From contig JAIWNE010000007.1 in assembly GCA_025331445.1 (NCBI GenBank), positions 124,001 through 188,000 on the forward strand: a stretch of 64,000 bases of DNA, given 5' to 3'. Both the position numbers and the translations under genes were made by a program. Each line of letters starts with the position of its first letter. Positions within the stretch are counted from its first letter, which is position 1. Under the pieces are notes generated by a model, which saw only the letters and a list, made by a program, of their open reading frames with translations, did no database searches and was not told the origin of the DNA. The stretch is from Blakeslea trispora (lineage: Eukaryota > Mucoromycota > Mucoromycetes > Mucorales > Choanephoraceae). This document shows positions 19,877 through 32,503 of this stretch, piece after piece.

Positions 19877-22560
19877 CTATTCTTCAACAAGGGAATCTTC
19901 AGAGTGCCTGCGCTGGATTGCGAGGCGAAGATTGGAAAAAGCAGCAGGGGCAGAGAACGGTATTTTTTCAAATACACCGAGCCAGTGCAACTTCCATACC
20001 TCTGACAGGGCGATTGTGAGCAGTAGGGTGGTGGAGAGGGGACACGAAGGCAGTGGCAGTATGGAGCGAAAGTCCAAGGAAGAGAGTGCAGCAAAGATGT
20101 GGTCGATGGTGGAGCCAGGCCAAAGGTATTTACGAATCAGATGATCCCAAAATATGAATTTGGGGGGACAGCGAAAGAACAAATGATAAAGAACTTCAAC
20201 GTCACCACAGAACTCGCAGGCAGAGGAGGGGCACTGCGCAGGCAAGATGTGAAATAGTAGACGTCGAGTGGGTACCAAACGATGTAGTAAGCGGTAGAGA
20301 ACATTGCGCTGAACTGTAGTGAGAGCGAGGCGCCAGAAACGAGACCAGGCAGCTTTAGAAAGAGTCTGTTGATGGACACTAAGAACCGTGGAGAGTTGAG
20401 CGATCTGGGTCCGAAATGTCTTGCATGAGGTACGAGGGTTGCACAGTGCGGGGTCATCCCCAGACAGTAATAGTCGACGGCGGAAAGCAAAGAAGTTGCA
20501 GGATTTGAGAATGGCTGAGGCGTGTGCAGAATTATGCAGACAAAGGGAAGTGGGCCGAATACATTGAGTAAAAACTGGACTAAGGACACAAGTACCAGAC
20601 AGCACAGCATTACGAAAGCGGGTGACAGAGTTGGAGGAGAAGGGGATCTCAGTACGAGACTGCTTTGGGGCCAGAAAATGCCCAATGGGACGATATTCGT
20701 AAAAGTCAGCAACAGTGGCCTGTAATAGGGGGCGAGGGAGTGAGTAGGAACAGTCAGCGTCCACAACGGCACGCAAGGGCAGTAAGAGAGCGTCCAAAGG
20801 GCAGGGAATGTAGGTGAATTGTCGCCTGGGGATGGAGTCAACTGTCCGGCACACCAAAGTGATAGTGGAGACCATGGTGCTCTTAAATCGCGGGCGGGCA
20901 AGAGGGAACAGGAGGCAAGAAAGGACGTTGGCTGTTTGGAACTGATTAGATAGGTGGACAAAAAGAAACTGTTGAACCAGAGTACGGCAAGGCCTGTCAA
21001 AGAGAAGGGGATCAATCCATTTGTAGAAGAGCGCATGTTGTTGAGTTGCAGGATCAAGCACCCCTAAGCCTCCACAGTGTTTAGTGGAAGTCATGATTTT
21101 CCAGCTCAAGCGAGGGAATATGCCACGGGACACAAAGCCAGATACAATCGATTGGATAGAGCTAAGGGTCGATTTGGGGAAAGGAGTAACACGCATAATG
21201 TGCCAACAATGAGACAGTAAGAGGACATTAGAAACAGTGGCTCGACCAAGTACAGAGAGGTTGCGGGTGCTGTGCAATTCGACTACTCGGCGGAGCGAGC
21301 GAAGGAAGGTGAAGGTGAAAGAAGTTCGCTGTGATGCCGACTGTATCAAGGGAAAACCAAGATAAATCAAAGGGTCAGAGTCAGTACGATTCCAGACTTT
21401 AGAGATCTGAAGCCCCTCTAAAACAGGTAGCCAATATTCATTGAGGTTAGATCCTGCTAGGGAGAAGGCATTGACCTTGGAAAAGTTGATCTTAGCATTA
21501 GAGGCAGAGCAGTATAGATCCAAGTGATATTGTAGCCGGCGGAGGTCTGAGTGGTCCCTGAGAAAAACGAGCATGTCATCAGCATAGCTAAGGTGTTTGA
21601 TATTCGGAAGAGAATGAGGGCTTAGCTGATGGTTCACAAAAGAATACCCATGGTAAGATGCATCTTGCAGGATGGACCGCAATAGAGGTTCAAGAGCAAA
21701 ATTGTACAATATACAGGATATCGGATCGCCTTGTTTGAGGCCTCGTCTTTTTGCTACGGTTCGAGAAGATATCCAACCATTCAAATTGATCACGATCTTA
21801 TTGTCCCGGAACAAAGAGCATATCGATGAGGTGAAAATAGTGGGAACACCCAAGCGGCCTAAAACGGCCTCTAGATAGCTAAGATTGACTCGGTCATACG
21901 CTTTTTCCTGGTCAAGAAGCATACCAATGGCATGTGGAGACTCCTCTGGGTTGTAGCAGGCGTTTTCCATAATCATTTGAGTTAACAGACCATGTTCCGC
22001 AATGAACCGACCAGGCAAGAAGCCAATCTGATACTGATTGATCAAGTGGGAGGCATTGGCCATAAGTCGTTGATTGAGCAGCCTAGTGAATATCTTGGTA
22101 TCGGTGTTGACAAGCTGAATAGGGCGATAGTTCCGGACTTGGGTCAGATCTCCCTTTTTTGGGAGGAGGGTCATGACAGACATTAGCCATGAAGAAGGAA
22201 AAAGGGAGAGAGTCAGAGCCTCATTAAAGAGTCGAAGCACCAGTGGCCGTAGAGCAGGTAGGCGAATTAAGACACCAAGTACCTCGTAGGGGAGTCCATC
22301 TGAACCCGGGCTACTACGCCGAGGAGAGCGCCGACTGGCATCAGATATATCCTCCCACTTGAATGGCTTGATTAAGTTGTCGGCTTGTTCATCAGTAAGG
22401 TGCAATCCTTGGACAGTCGCCAAAAGATGTTCCAGAGCTGTGGGATCAACAGGATCAGGGTCATACAGCTGGTCGTAGAAATCAGCCATGGCTGAGGTTT
22501 TGTCTTCAGTGCTAGTGACCAGTCGGGAGGAGGGAAGAAAGAATGACTGTGTTTTTGTAG
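19877..22560 (-). pseudogene. LINE ORF2 reverse transcriptase part
   Basis: A long open frame (870 codons from the first ATG at 22489) whose frame extends upstream to about 22560. Reverse transcriptase landmarks: LPKKGDLTQVRNYRPIQL, the first Asp in LLDQEKAYDRV, KRRGLKQGDPIS, and the catalytic LSYADDMLVF. The C-terminus has FCGDVEVLYHLFFRCPP, a CCHC zf-RVT-type motif typical of L1-like ORF2. In the family, the enzyme copies element RNA at nicked target DNA. Here the endonuclease lies in a different frame, so the two domains cannot be made as one protein without a frameshift. The RT frame itself is undamaged. Confidence 0.9.
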
Positions 22561-23540
22561 TCCCGCAAAATCCGATTACGTTTGGATTGGTATCTTTTCA
22601 GCGTTTTTGACCGCCATCGGTTCGTTTCGAATTGATAGGATCGGATATATGCCTTCACCTCAGCTTTCAACGAATCCCAAAGATCCTGGGTAGAAGAGGA
22701 GCAGTTATCGACCAGAAGGTTTTGAGAGGCTACAAAAAGTTCGATGTGGGAAGTGAGGCCCTCTCGAAAGGAAGGAATTTTAGCGAGGAAGGGGTCGGCT
22801 TTCCATAAACCGGGGCCAGTGGTTTGAAGAGCTGGTCGAAAGGTAACGGATAGCAGATCGTGGTCAGTCCAAACGGAGGAAATGAATGTGTGATCTGTAG
22901 ATGTAATAGTGTGAGAGTGGAGGGCTGAGCAGAATATAAAATCAATCCGGGTCCGAGAAGCTGAAGCCGAAGTGAAGGTGGGAGTGGGTTCCTGCTCAAA
23001 GCAATCCGTATAGTGCATGTCAAGTAGCTCCAGCCAACTGTCTGTAATGTTGGACCGCCGTGAGGGGTTGAAATTAAAGTCACCTAGTATGAATGTGGGA
23101 AGTTCCGGCCTGTAGAGAAGGGACATAAGAGGAGGAGTATCAACTAACTGCTGGAAAAACAGCTGGCGCGGCCCAGATTGGGCAGGTGCGTAGATGTTAA
23201 GGAGGTGAAGAATAGGGGTAGATGGGTCGGTATCAGAAGCGACCGAGGCGCAAAGGAAGCGTCCGTCCGCATGAGTGAGAGAAGGGAGGGCGCGTATAGT
23301 GAGATTGCGGTGGAGGGAAACGATTCCGCAATGTGGGGACCAAAGGCTAGAGTGAGTGTTAAAAAGCATATCAAACTGTGCCATAATCTGGGCATCAGCA
23401 GCATGAGTTTCTTGAAGGCATAATATATCAATGTTGAGGGAGCGTAAGTAGCGAATGAAGGAATTTGAAGAGGATGGGTTGTGCGCTTTGCGCAAACCGC
23501 GACAATTAAGAGTCGCAATGTTCAAAGATGTTCTAATCAT
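22512..23540 (-). pseudogene. LINE ORF2 endonuclease part (APE-like EEP domain)
   Basis: 342 codons. Endonuclease/exonuclease/phosphatase motifs are in order: LNIATLNCRGL, LCLQETHA (catalytic Glu), LLNIYAPA, FILGDFNFNPS (Asp-Asn), RIDFIF and the final SVWTDHDLLSVTF (Asp-His). This nicks target DNA for target-primed reverse transcription. The frame ends at LLPTGH and the reverse transcriptase continues in another frame. The break lies between about 22515 and 22565, around an A-rich ACTACAAAAACAC. Confidence 0.9.
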
Positions 23541-23548
23541 GATGAGTA

Positions 23549-24919
23549 TTAAAGGTGAAGAACGACAGCACCTGGACTACTGTCATCAGTGTGAGCGACT
23601 GTTTGTGTAGTAGTTTGCGCATGAGTAACCTTCATTTTCTTAGTGTCCGAAACCTGATGGAAATCAGACTTATCCGTAATCTCTTCCATAGCGTAGTCCC
23701 TGTCTGTCTCTATCTCTAGCATCTCCTTTTTCCCAGAAGTGGAGGAGGTAGGAGGAACATCGGGGATGTCGTCATCCTCTTGGCTCGCGAGCTCTTGCTG
23801 GATTCGATCCTCCAGGTCAAATAAGGCCTGCGTCCTCTCAACAGAGACTCGCTGAGTCTCCTCCTCAGCTTGTTTTTGTCGCTGTTTGCGCAATTTTTCT
23901 GTTCTGGCAGCTGCCTTGGCTGCAACCTCTTTCTCCATTTGTGCCTTGGAGACAGCTACCCGTTTACCAGCCGGTGGCTGGGCGCCATAATTGCGCCTGG
24001 GACAGTTTCTGCTGATGTGACCCAATTCGTTGCAGTTGTAGCATTGTCGCGATTGGAGTAGTTCCTGGCAATCCGCTCGACAGTGGTCATCCTTTTGACA
24101 ATACCGACAGTAGGGTGGCATTTCATCCTATGTAAGGCGAAGCGTTCGCTTACCGTCATTGAACCAATCGATCTCACGACGCAATGACTCAGGCTCAGTT
24201 GGGTGGGGACAGTTCAAGTCCAAAATAACATACCCTTGACCAAAAAAAGATTTGCCATCAAGCTGTAGGCCAGCGTTCAAAACAGAACCAAAATGCGCAA
24301 AGCGCTTATACATCAAGTCTCTTAATTGCAAAGGGTTAATGAAAGGTAACCGTTCAACTTTAATGCGGGCTACTTTAGCATCAGAGGGAAGGCTAGGATA
24401 CCCTTTGGTGAGTCTACCGTCATCCATTTGGAGTCCATCCCCGATTAATCGTTCATACTCAGCGGAACTTTTGTCCCAAAAGGTCTCAATGAAGCGCCGT
24501 TGAAGATAGCGACGTTCGACCAACAAAGTTCCAAAATAGGGAAAATATGTGTCAGTATTGAACGATCCAAAAAACTGCTTAAGCTCCTGAGGATCGCGAA
24601 CGTTCGTAATGTCGATAAGAGTGCTATCATCTTCCAGCCCTTGAAGAAAGGGTCGGATGCATTCGTGCAAAAGGTCAACATCTGGAGATGCGAATTTAGA
24701 CGCGGACGAAGAGGCATCAGGTACAGAGCCAGACAAGCGAGGCTTTGCTGCTGGCTTGTATGAGAAGGTTTGTCTCTGAGCTACTTGAGCCCAAGTAGGG
24801 TGATTGTTGCGTCGACCACTAGATTTGGTAGTGGCCGTGGGTGGGTTCGAATTTTTATGCGAAACACTGCTAGCGAAGTTTTTGGGACCCAGCTGTGTAA
24901 CGTCGGGACTTTCTTAGAT
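23549..24919 (-). pseudogene. LINE ORF1 (Gag-like, CCHC knuckles) with in-frame stop
   Basis: One frame runs from after a TAA near 24919 to 23549. An in-frame TAG at 24128-24130 splits it after RTLRLT. The downstream half begins two codons later with CRYCQKDDHCRADC and CYNCNELGHISRNC, two CCHC zinc knuckles, followed by a charged coiled-coil-like tail. The upstream half (about 260 codons) has no ATG at its beginning, so its start is lost or was never there. ORF1 proteins bind element RNA. A nonsense mutation is the simple reading; programmed readthrough is possible but not supported here. Confidence 0.82.
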
Positions 24920-25084
24920 TCCTTTTTTGGAACAAACCAAATATGGGTTGAAATAGGCCTAATATGGATTAGACTCAATGGGGGTGATGGGGGACTAGAT
25001 ACTTCATTTAGAATTGAATGGTTACATAGAAAATATAGCTTTTTATTGGATTAAAGATTTAAAAAAAAAAACTTAGCTGCCACC

Positions 25085-25254
25085 AGGTATCAGATGGCTA
25101 CCATTGGAAAATAGATACCAGGGTAGGAAGGATTGCTTTAAGATACAAAGTATGCGAATTATGGCTACAAGAGCCTACAGCCTACTTGCGTAGTATCTTA
25201 AAGTAATCCTTCCTACCCTGGTATCTATTTTCCAATGGTAGCCATCTGATACCT
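25085..25254. mobile_element. Foldback MITE, second family (AGGTATCAGATGGC ends)
   Basis: Arms 25085-25146 and 25193-25254 are 62 bp each and almost perfectly complementary, with a 46-bp loop. The ends are AGGTATCAGATGGCTACC and complement. It shares no termini with the GTTTCACC family. It lies just beyond the LINE 5' end. No clear target duplication. Confidence 0.85.
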
Positions 25255-26191
25255 AGCGACAATATGGTATATATGAGCTGCTAATTGACCTTCAAAGTGG
25301 CAGAGATATTACAAAAAGTTCAAAGCAATCTACTTAAAAGAAAGTGTGAATAATTGAACTTTTCTAGTCAGAGTATTACTTACATTAAGACCATAGGCGA
25401 GATAACACACATATCAGTCTATGTAATCAAGTTGTATTAGTGAGTGATATGTTTTTGTAATAAAAACAAACTTACCAACACATCTTGGCATCGACATCAC
25501 TAGAGAAAGTTTAAGCGAGCAAAGTTAGTGATCTGCTTCTTGCTACAGTAAAATGACATAGAGCTTGCGCTTGTTATTAGGAACTTGATCTGCTATGAGT
25601 GTGTTGTGTTAAGAGATCATAAAGTCAAACATATTGTACCAAAAAGAATAAAGAGAAAAAACTTTTGCTGACCGGAGGCACCAAATCCATGGCGTTTTAT
25701 ACGCCGTAGATCAGAATTAAAGCTCAACAGTTCTCAATAAAAGATAAAATATTTATTAAAGTCATTTTTTTTCTCAGTTAAGTTACTAGCCATAAGGGTT
25801 CATGATAGCTTGTGAACGACACATAAGTACCAGCACACTTGGCTTCGCAATTGACAAAGATGTTGCCAATTTTTGTTTTCAATCTTGTTGTTGATGTTAC
25901 AGACGAAGGAATGGCGCTACTCAAACCATTATCATTCATAAATGACAGTATAATAAGTCAAAAAAATATTTTTGGTAAAAAAAAATAAAATTAGCCAATC
26001 ATAGAACCCAAATTTTTTCTAAAAAAGGAAGGAGGTGACTTAATTAAACTGGGATAAGGTTAATAAAACCTCAGAATAAGCGTGTAGTTTTCAGTTTTAT
26101 TAAGTTCTGAGTAAACAAAACCGACTTGTTTAAATCTCAGTTAATGATTAATTCTTGAAACAATACCTTTTCTTTCAGTAACAATTTTACT
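25255..26191. other. Non-coding DNA between MITE and Crypton
   Basis: No conserved coding sequence was recognised. The last part is likely the Crypton 5' region. A pyrimidine-rich CTTTTCTTTCAG precedes the first ATG at 26192. Confidence 0.4.
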
Positions 26192-28945
26192 ATGCAACGT
26201 TCATCCGAAAACACTATTGCGCCCAAGAGACACCTCGAAACAGAGGATGATGTACAAGAACTCGAAGTTAGCCTCGAGGAACAAGAAATTTCAGGTCTTG
26301 ATCAGACTCAGGTACACCAAAATGAAAGCATTACATATGTATATATAAAAGCTAACCGGCTTAACCAAACCTCCCCTTCTCTACTTGTATAAGCTTGCCG
26401 ATGCTTCTACTTCTGAGTCCCCTCAGAGACAAGCTCGTAGAGGCCGCCCCAAGAAGACCCAACAGGCATCTGTTTTGACAGCTGAGTTGACGGTTCCAGC
26501 CAATACTAACTCAGTTAGCATCTTGAATGAGATTGATCTTGCATTGGAAGATTTGCAGTTGACAGTGCGCGCTAGCACTGTATTAATTTATAAGTTGCCT
26601 TTGTCCCATTGGAAGGTAGCTATACAACATATTCTTGCTTTAATTCTTTTTACATGGATCTCACTATGCATTTTTAACATTGATCTATTATAAGGAATGG
26701 TGTGACCTAAAGAGAGATGGCTTTCCCACTGATCCTAATTTTCCAGTTGACCCTCAGTATCCCTACACAGTTGGTCCAACTGATTTCATTCTTGCATTCT
26801 TCAACGAATTCGTCTTCAAGCGAACTATTAAAAAAACTATATGGCAAAACACTGATGTCAGAACTCAAGTTGGCCTTCAGTCAAGCCAAACAAATGGCAC
26901 TTCTGCATCCCTCATTGATTGTACTGTATATAATTTTCTTTTTCTGGATATTGGCTTGTCTCTAAATAATCACTTTTTTTAATATTAGTGACCGAAGATG
27001 CTCCCTTAAACAGAAATGGCAAGAAGACGATTGAGGTGCCATTGGGCATTGAAGCTGTAAAGCAATACAGAAAGGTACTCATCAAATTGTATAACTTTCA
27101 AAGCAAGAGTAGAGAACTCAAGTGGCCCTCGCCACAAAAGACAACCGTACTTTTGCACCTCATGAAGAAGTATGAACATGATTTAATCTACGATGAAGTC
27201 CAAACAAAGGCTGATAGAGCGGCTCATTGTGTCATCAGAGATTCTTACAAGCCTGGCGAGCTTGTCAGAATCTTGAGGACACTTTGGGTTTCTACCAATC
27301 TCACTTCTTTGCGTGAGTTTTTTACTCTTTCCTCTCGCCACCACATGCTTTTGCGAGATCAAGACTTGAGAAACCTAAACTTCTCTGACTGCTTTTGTAC
27401 TGTGATCCCAAAGCAACAACACCGTGGCAATCAACAGGCTATTGCTTTGGTTTTCAGTCTTGATAAAGGGAAGACAACGAAGGAAGGCGAAGTGCGTTTT
27501 GCTTGCGCAATGCGCCATGAAAACCTGTCTCGCTGTCCCTTGAGCGCTTTCTCGTTCTACATGTTTAGCTTGCATCAGGTAATTATAAAATCAGCATAAA
27601 CATGGCTAATCAGACGATAATAATCTTTCATTTAAAACAGACTGATGCTGAGTTCTTGAATGATGATAGTTGGACCAATTGGAAGGTCTTGCCTGGACGA
27701 GTTAGCCCTCAGCAAAGTATTAGCAGTGTGCAGCAATGGTCCGTTGCTAAGAAGATCTTGATCGAACAAGGTATCCACACCAGTCGGGTTACTCATGGTG
27801 GTCGCCATTCCGGCGCAATGGAAGCCGAAGCCATTGGCGTCTCTTTTGATGCCATTAAGCGAGGTGGAAATTGGAAGGACCGCTTGGGTAGACTTGAGAC
27901 CCACTATCTTGGCAAGCTGCCTTACCCATTTGCAAGAGGTATTGCAGGCTTCAAGGACAAGCCTTTTTACTTGGCAAGAAACAGAGTGTCCCCTCCTGTT
28001 GAGCTGCAAAGAACGATCTTCCCTTGGATCGAGAGTGTCTATGGTGTAGACAATGCTGAGTGGATTGCTATCTGCGATAAAGAGATGAACCAGGTTGATG
28101 AGAATGAAGACGAAGACCCAGGTGCCATTGATGTTGAAGATAAAAACGAAGCTGATCTTCCCATTTATATTCAAGCAGACGGACAACTAGTTGTTCGTCC
28201 AAAAGGAAAAGACAAGGGCAAGCAACGTGCTGTACAGACAGCTGGTGACTCTGCTAAGAAGGGTTTTTTGAGACTCTTGCTGAGATGTAGAAGAATCATC
28301 CTCCAAGATGCTGCCGTTTATCTCTCTCTCAACAAAGAGAATAAACATGTCAACCGCAACATTGGTGTCTTCAACAGCCACCAATTTTTATCCTTCCAAC
28401 AAGATGTAATTGATGCTATCAACGCACCCCACGTTGACAGATTACAAGAGTTTGAAGGTCTTGTTCCAGAACTTGTAGACACGTTTAGAGAAGCAGCTGC
28501 ACAATCAGCAGACGGAAATCTTCGTTTTGAGCGTTTCCAAAGAGATCAAAAAGAACTTTGGAACGACAACAACAAGCTGTTGCAAGAGCTCACGCAGCAA
28601 TCTATGCAACACAATGCTTTGATGTTGAACATGACACAGCAAATGGCAGTAGTTCCTCATTTGTATAAAAGCTTACAAGATGTTATTGCAAAGCAACAGA
28701 TATTGAATGCACAAATGCAAATATTGATGAACACCAATGGTCCTGTTCCCTCTTTCGCTCCTGCTCCCTCTTTTGCTCCTGTTACTTCTTTCGCTCCTGT
28801 TCCCTCTTTCACTCCTCCTCCTGCTTTACCTTTTGTTCTGCCTATTCTTCAGCCTCAGCCTGCTGCTCAACCTGTCATTCGCTCTACTTCAAGACCTAGC
28901 AAAAAAGGTAAATGGGTTAGTTATAACCCTTCAAATTCTAATTAG
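26192..28945 (+). CDS. Crypton-type tyrosine recombinase (Ndc10-like), apparently intact
   Basis: Five exons (26192-26311, 26394-26615, 26695-26920, 26989-27578, 27641-28945) with GT-AG junctions give about 820 residues. The N-terminus has an AT-hook (RRGRPKKTQQ). The core matches the Crypton/CBF3-Ndc10 domain: catalytic Arg in MLLRDQDLRNLNFSD, FACAMRHENLSRCPLSAFSFY, the H-x-x-R box THGGRHSGAM, and the nucleophile Tyr in LETHYLGKLPYP followed by ARGIAGF. The C-terminus has an acidic stretch, a basic KGKDKGKQRA segment, a Gln-rich region and Ser-Phe-Ala-Pro repeats. Cryptons move as circular DNA cut and pasted by this enzyme. No stop or frameshift was found in the spliced frame. Terminal repeats were not identified. 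Confidence 0.87.
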
Positions 28946-29420
28946 TGCATGCAACTACACATCATGCATATACGCACTGCCTTCCTTTCTTTTATCACAA
29001 TATTCTCTTATCATTATTACTTTTAAATCCTTATACTTACTCAACACAATATAAAATAAAAAAATATTATGCAAAATGCATAAATTTACTATGTCAATGC
29101 TAAGCATAAAAAAAAAGGGAGCGAAAGGTATCTGGGTAACTAAATCAATACTTAGAGAAGAGAGGCACCTAGAGTTAAGTTTCTTGGGCTCAAATGTTCA
29201 ACATGAGGCTGATGAATCTCATCTCATGTAGCTGATCAGGCAAACATGAAGTCAATTTTTTTCTCGCCTGTGAGCTCAGTTTTGATTTTTAGTTTAATCG
29301 AGTTTTCAACCCAAAAAGGAAGGACTACCCTTTGCGGCAAATTTTTTTTTACTCCGGCCTATAGGCAAACAATTTTTTTCATTGGCCATCCATATTTGGA
29401 TGAGTTTAGCGATTAAACCG
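28946..29420. other. Non-coding DNA between Crypton and Helentron
   Basis: AT-rich 3' flanks of two convergent element genes. No coding sequence recognised. Confidence 0.4.
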
Positions 29421-32375
29421 TTACAGTATGCTTGATCTTAAACTAGATTCTACATTGAAGTCGATGTTGAAGTCACCAGCAATCACAACATATCTATAGT
29501 CTTTTTCTATAATGAAATGTAAAGCTTCAAGCAACAAAGAAAGTATCGGCCGAGGTGAGACATAGATACTACAGTACAAAGTATCTTGTACTTTAACAGC
29601 AGCAACACTGATTGTACGTGTGCCTGACTGGAAAACGCCAGAGTAAGCTTGAGGAGCTAAGGATGATCTTTGCAAGAGTCTGTCAGATATATAGCATCTT
29701 GAGCCAATCTTTTGGTTTGAGCCCAATTCTCGATCCACAGTAGAAAGCATCTGAAAGCCAGGCAGCACAAATTCGTTGGTTGATTCTGTCCATGTCTCAT
29801 TCAACAGCAGTACATCCGAAGAAAGAAATACAGAATCAGATGTGATTTGCCTAAAATTAGGGCCTAAACCCTCAACATTGTAGGAAATCACTTGGATGTC
29901 ATCATTGTTGGGCGAGCGTGTTGATAAATGCTTGAATGATGGCACTAGCTGAACAGAATGTTGTCTTCTTAGTTCTTCAACCAAATCGCTTTGTTCTTCA
30001 GCCCAAATAGGTGCAGGAGCAATGAATTTGTTGTCCTTTGTTATGATCTTTAGTCCGGCTGCTGTAGTTGCTCTTGAGCAAGCAACATACAATGCAGATC
30101 TAGCCATTCTTCTTTTACCAATATCGTAGACAACTACAGAATCGTAAGTGCCACCTTGAGACTTGTGAACAGTCATGGCTTCAGCAGGCACAACGGGGAA
30201 CTGTTTTCTTTGAAGACTTAGAGAGCCATCCTTCTTCTTGCTGATAGTACCGACTGTGGGCTCAATCATAGTCCAGGTGTCATCGCTTGTACTTGTAAGT
30301 CCTCTGATTCTTTCTTGTCTTCTTCTTAGTTTTAAACCTGCTCTGTTTTCTTCAAACTTGACCCACAATCTCATTGGTTTTGCTGGTCCAGAATCTTGTT
30401 GATTCGAGCTTTCAGCATTGGCTCCGACAGTGGATCTTCTTCCGTAATCTATCTTCATGAGATAGCCTGTTGCCCCGTTTACAAGGCCATCGCTTGTATC
30501 AATGTTCTTGGTCATCATGTACCTAGCACCTATCTTGAGCAGCAATTTTTTGATGAGACCACCATTCTTCAAATTGCCAAAGTTTTCGCTATCAGCACTT
30601 TGGATTAGATGATCAACAGCAGACTGACTCGACATCATGCCAGTAACTCTATCAAAAGCAACAGAAACTGCACCTTCTGTATTCATAGACATGAGAATGC
30701 TGTTGTTGGCTTTGTGGACTTCTTCATTGGTCTTGAACAGGCATATACCCCTCATGTTGCTATCGGTGCTTGCACCCACAGAAAAGCTGGTAGTATTTTG
30801 GGCCTCAGTAGTGCGAGTGCGATCGAGATGAGGAAGAGGAAGACTAGGTAGATCAATATTGTCATGAGAAGAATTCGTATCATTTCTGTTTCTTGAAGCA
30901 TGTGCATTGAAGGCTTGAAGCTCTTCAGTAGTCAGTCTTAGCACGCAATTTCGAATCAAGCAAATATCATCAGAGGTCATGGATCCTGCAGCCATGTTGT
31001 TTAGTGCGATGGCAAAGGATTGATCATCTCTTTGTCTCATTATTTCTGTCAGTCTGAACGTTTGAAATAGGTGCCACAGATCTTTGGATTTGGCGTTGCT
31101 GGAATAAACGTTCTTGGCTTGTACAGCAGGTAGTTGCAAAAAGTCACCAACACAAATAACAGACACGCCACCAAAGGGAAGGTCTCTATCAAAAATATGC
31201 TTCAATCGTTGATCAACATATGAAAGCATTTTGTCAGATATCATGCTGATTTCATCAATGATGACTACTTTCAGATCTTTGAGACCAACAGACATAGAAT
31301 GACTAACATCAGAGGAAAGTTCGGGGAGACCTTGGTTGCCGTGATTTTGATTTACCGGTAAGTGGAATGCTTGATGCACAGTCTGGCCACCAATTACGAA
31401 TGCTGCCTTGCCTGTCGGAGCGGTTAAAAGAACGGAGGGAGAGAGCGTGTCTCTTTCAGTGTTGCTGTCAAACTCACGAGAAAGGGCTTCAAACAACGTC
31501 TTGATCAGCATACTCTTACCAACTCCAGCACCACCAGTCACGAAATGATAGAATGGTCCAAATAACTTCCAAGTTGTATTTGATGACGCTATGTTGAACA
31601 TTTGTCGAACAGTACGATCCTTGTTGGTACGAACATGGTGAATCATATGACAAAAATAATCCCGTTGATTGAGGTTGAGTATTGTCAATAGGTTGTTAAA
31701 ATCTTGATTGCTCAATCGTTCGGGCACAGTGAGCTTTTCACAATATGTCCTGTTGCTTGTTGAGCCTGTTCCCAAATTCAAATCATTTTCGGCATCTGCT
31801 TCTCTATGATAGTTGCCTTCTTCAGAGTCGTCAATGTCAAGAGTATATCTGCTGAAATCATTTTCATTTTCAGAATATAACACTCTATGACTAGGTTGCT
31901 CATTATCTTCATCTTCATCTTCTTCATTTTCATCTTCCAAAACTGCTAGATATCCATCAAGCGTTTCATCACTAATGGTTCTGAATTCTTTTTTCGCCTT
32001 CATGATTGCATTTGAGTTTAGCAAGAAAACCTGTTCAGCGTCAACATCAATCAGCTCAGCTTTTTCTTCTTTCCATGGTTTGAACAGCATCAAGAGAATG
32101 CGGAAGTAGTCGTTCCTGTCTTTGTCGATATTTCCTTTGAAATACCTAATAACCTTAGATTTTCCTCTTCTTTTGATAAAACCTTTTCGGTTTTTCAAGG
32201 TAAATATCTTGCCGGCATCAACAGCAGCACCTTCTTCTAACACTTCATCAGGGACATTGTCTTCATTCTCTACTTCTTCATCAGGCCTGTTTGTTTGTTG
32301 TCTTCTTGGATGTTTTTTTGAAAACTCAAAGTATGCAGCAAATTGAGCCAAATTCAAGTGCAAAAGCTCATCCGG
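29421..32375 (-). pseudogene. Helentron fragment: PIF1-type helicase fused to EEP endonuclease, Rep part missing
   Basis: A continuous frame of about 980 codons. It starts inside the region LLHLNLAQFAAYFEFSKK, typical of the segment just before Helitron helicases. Then come Walker A (FVTGGAGVGKSML), Walker B (VVIIDEISMIS), GDFLQLPAV, an RLTEIMRQ motif and the late motif AEAMTVHKSQGGTYDSVVVY with ALYVACSRAT. C-terminal to it is an endonuclease/exonuclease/phosphatase domain (ISYNVEGLGPNF, LLLNETWT, VIAGDFNIDF). A Rep/helicase with a downstream endonuclease is the mark of Helentrons. The HUH-Rep half is absent and the endonuclease stops soon after GDFN, so both ends are truncated though the frame inside is clean. 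Confidence 0.87.
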
Positions 32376-32503
32376 ACGAGCAACTTAGTGCTCTATCAGT
32401 CCAGGCTGATACCATTCAGTCGAATTTGCAGGTAAGTCAATCAAGTCCTAACCACTTTTAAGAATACGTGTTTTTTCATCGAGTTTTGATGTTGGGATGT
32501 GTA

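Larger units (their letters stand above)
19723..25060 (-). mobile_element. LINE (L1-like, APE endonuclease type), inactivated
   Basis: Non-LTR retrotransposon in minus orientation. It has ORF1 with zinc knuckles (about 24919-23549), an ORF2 endonuclease (23540-22512) and reverse transcriptase with a C-terminal zinc knuckle (about 22560-19877), and a 3' poly-A tail read as poly-T at 19723-19733. The 5' end is uncertain and the target duplication is not resolved. One nonsense codon in ORF1 and one frameshift in ORF2 make it inactive. It sits between a GTTTCACC MITE and another foldback MITE. Confidence 0.9.

Noticed and set aside
20137..21057. 306-codon minus-strand ORF overlapping the LINE reverse transcriptase
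   Set aside because: Shadow frame of the RT and zinc-knuckle region; it has no motif and the main frame explains the sequence.
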